NCBI GenBank assembly: GCA_964418325.1
Contig: CAYQLC010000020.1
Location: 1-22,411 of the forward strand
Direction: 5' to 3'
Origin: IMCC26077 sp964418325
GTDB lineage: Bacteria; Actinomycetota; Actinomycetes; Nanopelagicales; Nanopelagicaceae
Length of the DNA stretch: 22,411 nt
The notes beneath the pieces are model-generated. The model had not been told where the DNA came from. It did no database searches and saw nothing but the letters and a program-made list of their open reading frames with translations. Shown piece after piece: positions 21,878 to 22,411 of the stretch. The translations under genes were made by a program, and so were the position numbers. Numbering within the stretch: position 1 is the stretch's first letter; each line of letters opens with the position of its first letter.

Positions 21878-22411
21878 TTACATCGACTCGACCGGAACTG
21901 TGCGAATCAGGGCAAGTAAGCCATCCTGATCGAGAAGATCGCTAGGTCGAATGGTCTCTTCTGAACCAACATAGTGGAATGCCGCGCGCACCATATCGAG
22001 CGGAATCTTGGCAATCTCGGCCCATGCCAAGCGATAGACCGCAAGTTGAATTGCAGCATTGGCTAATTCGGCGCCGCTCTTCGCTGAACCAGTTTTCCAA
22101 TCCACAACATCGAAAGTGCCATCATCGTTCTTGTACACGGCATCCATTCGCCCTCGAATAATCGTGCCCTCGATACTCCGCTCAAACGGAACCTCCACAA
22201 GATGTGGATTGCGGTTAGCCCATTGGCTCCGTAACCACTTCTCTTTCAATCTCTCCAAAGCGCTATCGTCTAGCGCACCATCATCAGCAGCTCCTGGCAT
22301 CTCTTCATCACCAATCAATGGAATAGCCGTGGCAAAGCGTTCTTCTAACCAGGTATGGAAAGCAGTACCACGCCGGGCAATCGGATCTGGTTTAAATGGA
22401 AGAGGGCGACG
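21878..22411 (-). CDS. adnB: AdnB-like helicase-nuclease, C-terminal RecB-type nuclease domain
   Basis: The open frame enters from the right edge and ends at 21878, giving 177 residues. It carries the RecB-family PD-(D/E)XK nuclease: RRGTAFHTWLEERF (His motif), then FERSIEGTIIRGRMDAVY (first Asp in GRMD), VVDWKTG (Asp and Lys of the DxK motif), and QLAVYRLAW (the QxxxY motif). All key residues are present, so the nuclease should be active. The order nudC then this gene on the same strand and the sequence pattern match AdnB, the subunit that with AdnA resects double-strand breaks in actinobacteria. The helicase part lies outside the window, so AdnA or a single-subunit UvrD-nuclease fusion cannot be excluded. 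A TTG at 22318 is an internal Leu codon, not the start. Confidence 0.85.
   Translation of the reverse strand, partial: RRPLPFKPDPIARRGTAFHTWLEERFATAIPLIGDEEMPGAADDGALDDSALERLKEKWLRSQWANRNPHLVEVPFERSIEGTIIRGRMDAVYKNDDGTFDVVDWKTGSAKSGAELANAAIQLAVYRLAWAEIAKIPLDMVRAAFHYVGSEETIRPSDLLDQDGLLALIRTVPVESM

Overview
The window looks like a chromosomal segment of an actinobacterium (Actinomycetota) of moderate GC, by eye about half. The evidence is a set of genes typical of that phylum: a SigR/SigH-type ECF sigma factor, a WhiB7-type iron-sulfur regulator with a C-terminal AT-hook, UvrD2, actinobacterial-type NudC, an AdnB-type helicase-nuclease, a UPF0182 membrane protein, a PDZ-Lon protease and a DUF2342 zinc hydrolase. 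From memory, much of the order matches two blocks of Mycobacterium tuberculosis: sigH / SRAP / aroA / rsgA, and Rv3193c to Rv3201c. Here these lie next to each other. The modest GC and tight spacing would suit a streamlined aquatic lineage, but that placement is a guess. Four runs of exactly 100 N show a scaffolded draft, and the gap sizes are placeholders: at least one gap hides about half a gene.

Layout. 1-1111 (minus): start of sigR, with a textbook SigR-type promoter of its own, then an SRAP (YedK/HMCES-type) DNA-protein crosslinking peptidase. 1143-6331 (plus): aroA and rsgA, almost touching, then hisN (N-terminal half lost in a gap), then a CopA-type copper P-type ATPase. 6355-10839 (minus): initiator tRNA-fMet, the UPF0182 protein, a PDZ-Lon S16 protease and a small membrane protein coupled to it. 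11201-15977 (plus): DUF2342 zinc hydrolase (C-terminus in a gap), YgjP-like metallopeptidase, a ThiF/TOMM leader-binding-like protein with no visible partner, and an AarF/UbiB kinase. 16091-16883 (minus): whiB7 with a long leader carrying an upstream ORF and an intrinsic terminator. 16951-18400 (plus): proline-iminopeptidase-like hydrolase and a SnoaL-like protein. 18463-21027 (minus): uvrD2 and nudC. 21067-21867 (plus): EEP-family phosphohydrolase. 21878 to the end (minus): C-terminal nuclease domain of an AdnB-like protein.

Themes. Several genes belong to stress and genome maintenance: thiol-oxidative sigma factor, abasic-site crosslink protein, helicases and nuclease, NAD(H) pyrophosphatase and the antibiotic-response regulator. 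The most interesting regulatory structure is the whiB7 leader. A short ORF ends just before a 13-bp GC-rich terminator with a T-rich tail, and the last codons of that ORF can pair with the terminator's first arm, which is the architecture of ribosome-controlled attenuation. The second theme is short tandem arrays with unrelated units (7, 11, 13, 14, 16 and 21 bp) in at least five intergenic spaces; one probably caused an assembly gap.
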